Part shown: positions 62,231 through 64,000 of the stretch, in pieces
How positions within the stretch are numbered: position 1 is the first letter of the stretch
Layout: the number at the start of each line of letters is the position of its first letter
Assembly (NCBI GenBank): GCA_014529385.2
Contig: CM043961.1
Coordinates: forward strand, 12,650,478-12,714,477
Length of the DNA: 64,000 bases
From: Adiantum capillus-veneris
Lineage: Eukaryota > Streptophyta > Polypodiopsida > Polypodiales > Pteridaceae
Reading direction: 5' to 3'
Translations under genes and position numbers: made by a program
The notes under the pieces: model-generated
What the model saw: the letters and a program-made list of their open reading frames with translations, nothing else
Databases searched by the model: none
Told to the model about the DNA's origin: nothing

Positions 62231-63230
62231 TTGTGAACTAGACGAAATGAAGACACAATATGCTGAAGATTCAGATTTTGCAAGGATCTATGACCAGCTT
62301 GTTGATGGGCAACATCATGAGCACTATATGCTTAAGAATGACTTTCTCATGATACATGGAAAGTTATGCGTTACTAAACAGTTACGGCCAAAGATTCTGA
62401 TGGAAAGTCATGCTCCACCTTATGCTGGGCATCGTGGAATTGATGCGACAGTGAAAGGGGTTGAGGCATTCTTCTATTGGTCAACTTTACGTCAAGATGT
62501 TGACACATTTGTAAGATCATGCTTAGTATGCCAAAAAGTCAAATTTGACAGACAAAAGCAACCGGGATTGTTGTAGCCATTGCCGATCCCTGATAGGCCA
62601 TGGGAAAGCATAGCAATGGACTTTATCTTTGATCTTCCAAGAACGCAAACAGGCAATGATGGGATTTGGACTATCATTTGTAGGTTCAGTAAGCAGGCCC
62701 ATTTCATTCCTGTGAGGAAGAAGATAAAGCTAGAACACATGGTCAAGATATTCATCAGCAATATCTTTAAATATCACGGGATGCCTTAGTCAATTGTCAG
62801 TGACAGGGATCCACGTATGACGAGTCTTTTCTGGAAGGCATTGTTTGAGAACATGGGCACTACTCTAAAGTTCTCTTCTTCGTTTCACCTGCAAACTGAT
62901 GGACAGTCAGAAGAGGCAAATTCTAGTGTCCTGGACCTGCTCAAATGTTATGGGTCATAGCACAAGGCAACTTGGGAACACCATCTTCCATTGGTGGAAT
63001 ATGCTTACAATAACACTGTGCATACGTCAACAAGTAAGACACCATTTGAGATAGTGGAAGGAGGGAAGAAAGTCCCGTCCATTTTGCAGACTAAGGACAA
63101 GATATTTGAGGCAGACAAGTATGTGCAAGATATGGATGAAACATATAGGAAGATAAAGATTGCTCTTGAGAAGACTCAGGCTAAGAAAAAGAAAGCTGCT
63201 GATCGTCACCGTCGTGAACTTGTATTTTCA
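62231..63230 (+). pseudogene. Chromovirus C integrase
   Basis: The zinc site is SHAPPYAGHRGIDATVKGVE with CLVCQKVKF (HHCC complete). After TAG 62574 the core reads ESIAMDFIFDLPRTQTGNDG, FSKQAHFIPVRKK, TAG 62787, SIVSDRDPRMTSLFWKALF, LQTDGQSEEANSSVLDLL, TAG 62958, then EYAYNNTVHTSTSKTPFE. Catalytic D, D and E are all kept. Only the three TAG codons break it. Confidence 0.9.
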
Positions 63231-63692
63231 CTTGGTGATTGGGTGCTTTTGCGCTTTGAAAAGGCCAAGTTAAGGAAAAGGAAAGGTAAGGAACGCTTGT
63301 TTCCTAAGCTCAGTATGCGATATTATGGTCCTTTTCATATTTCAGAAAAGATCAGCGATGTAGCTTACAGGTTAAAGCTACCAGAAGGCTGGAAAATACA
63401 TAATGCTTTTCATGTCAGCCTTCTAAGACCCTTTGTTGGTGATGTGCCAGAGAATATGCTTGATGAGGAACAACCCGAAGTGGAAGAATTGGATGAAATC
63501 CTTGTTCTTGAACAGATATTGGCACATAAAGAAAGAAAGGTTAGAGGAAAGGTTGCAAGACGCTATTTGGTGAAGTTCAAGAACTATCCATCGTTGGATG
63601 CCAAATGGATGGAAGAGTCTGAATTGGTTGATTCACTTCGGCTATTGCAATTGTATCTTGAAGCCTTTCAGATGGAACCCACAGTGACTTGA
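63231..63692 (+). pseudogene. Chromovirus C integrase C-terminus and chromodomain
   Basis: Part of the clean 233-codon stretch from 62991. FSLGDWVLLRFEKAKLRK and FPKLSMRYYGPFHISEKI form the GPY/F module, NAFHVSLLRPFVG follows, and the chromodomain reads VRGKVARRYLVKFKNYPSL, DAKWMEESELVDSL and LYLEAFQMEPTVT before TGA at 63690-63692. The chromodomain is complete in length. Confidence 0.92.
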
Positions 63693-63985
63693 TGTAGCCT
63701 TTTCTGGAGCAACGCAAGAGCATGGTTCATGATGCTCAAGAGAGTAGTTAAGCAATTGTATCTACTCTTTCCATACAGAATTTAGCTAGAGAAGTTTGTG
63801 CTTGAGAGTACACTAGAAGACTTCTATGCTTGATATATGTGTCGTAGCCAAGTTGGTGGGATTGTTTAATCGTCCAACACTACATTTCTGGAAGCATGTA
63901 TATCTTGAATTCCCATCATAGAATATATGTGATATCAGGAGATACCGCATGTATTATTGGCATGCAACCGAGGTCGCTTGCAGTA
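63693..63985. other. 3' untranslated region of chromovirus C
   Basis: Non-coding sequence between the pol stop and the purine tract. Confidence 0.7.
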
Positions 63986-64000
63986 TTTCAAGGGTGGGGT
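63986..64000 (+). promoter_or_regulatory. Polypurine tract of chromovirus C (cut by window end)
   Basis: CAAGGGTGGGGT resembles the tracts beside the A and B 3' LTRs (AAGAGAGGGGTA, AGCGGGGTA). The 3' LTR should start within a few bases beyond the window. Confidence 0.6.

Larger units (their letters stand above)
58700..63985 (+). mobile_element. Chromovirus C internal region, best-preserved copy
   Basis: Contains gag, protease, RT, RNase H, integrase and chromodomain in gypsy chromovirus order, with six in-frame stops (58868, 60164, 60233, 62574, 62787, 62958) and one frameshift (about 61880). No domain is missing. The 3' LTR would begin just past the window end. Confidence 0.93.

Noticed and set aside
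58868-62960. U-to-C RNA editing restoring TAG/TAA to Gln in chromovirus C
   Set aside because: Such editing is known in fern and hornwort organelles, not for nuclear retroelements. C-to-T mutation explains the stops without it.
1-64000. tRNA, rRNA, CRISPR arrays, bacterial operons or ribosome-binding sites
   Set aside because: None seen. The window is plant nuclear repeat DNA and the only tRNA-related signals are retroelement primer-binding sites.

Overview
This is a window of plant nuclear DNA dominated by transposable elements. The signs are spliced genes with GT-AG introns, plant-type TATA boxes, long (CT)n/(CA)n tracts, Ty3/gypsy chromoviruses with C-terminal chromodomains, Ty1/copia elements primed by initiator tRNA-Met, and a BED-finger/DUF659 hAT transposon. 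Two short exons at 25168-25396 resemble the N-terminus of PIH1/Kintoun-type axonemal dynein assembly factors. That would fit a land plant with swimming sperm (fern, lycophyte, bryophyte, cycad), most plausibly a large-genome fern. The lineage call is inference. I saw no organellar genes, rRNA, tRNA or CRISPR.

Layout. 1-580: an unidentified reverse-strand frame running off the left edge. 1144-1590 and 2489-6985: two divergent TATA-driven gene-like loci, separated by a GC-rich repeat field. The larger is a decayed multi-exon gene with a weak ParB-like motif and a basic, probably nuclear, segment. 7404-10350: a decayed gypsy element, cut in its chromodomain by the end of a reverse-strand copia element (10351-14765). 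A related forward copia fragment (15185-18165) lies head to head with it. 18177-21600: a candidate very long LTR with a clear primer-binding site at its end, then a gag-like start, A/T-rich filler and an unidentified broken gene (23155-23969). 25168-25396: the PIH1-like exons. 26378-30770: a gypsy relic interrupted by a complete hAT element (26964-30194) with matching terminal repeats, a perfect 8-bp target duplication and an undamaged 701-aa two-exon transposase.

31373-50250 is a nested stack of LTR elements: a coding-poor element (H) contains a gag-protease-only element (F). F contains chromovirus A, A contains chromovirus B, and B contains a forward-strand piece of another gypsy pol. Target duplications support the F, A and B steps, and coding frames continue across the A and B insertion points. 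H also holds a near-perfect 69-bp-arm hairpin (49497-49666).

50729-56280 is a further gypsy relic (E). Its chromodomain is split by a compact non-autonomous LTR element (J, 52111-54945), and its 3' LTR carries a 148-bp MITE that shares ends with the hAT. 58700-64000 is the best-preserved chromovirus (C), with gag, protease, RT, RNase H, integrase and chromodomain all recognisable but broken by six stops and one frameshift. The window ends in its polypurine tract.

A, B, C, E and G look like members of one chromovirus group. The only coding sequences that look undamaged are the hAT transposase and the short PIH1-like exons. All coordinates, translations and repeat comparisons were read by eye.
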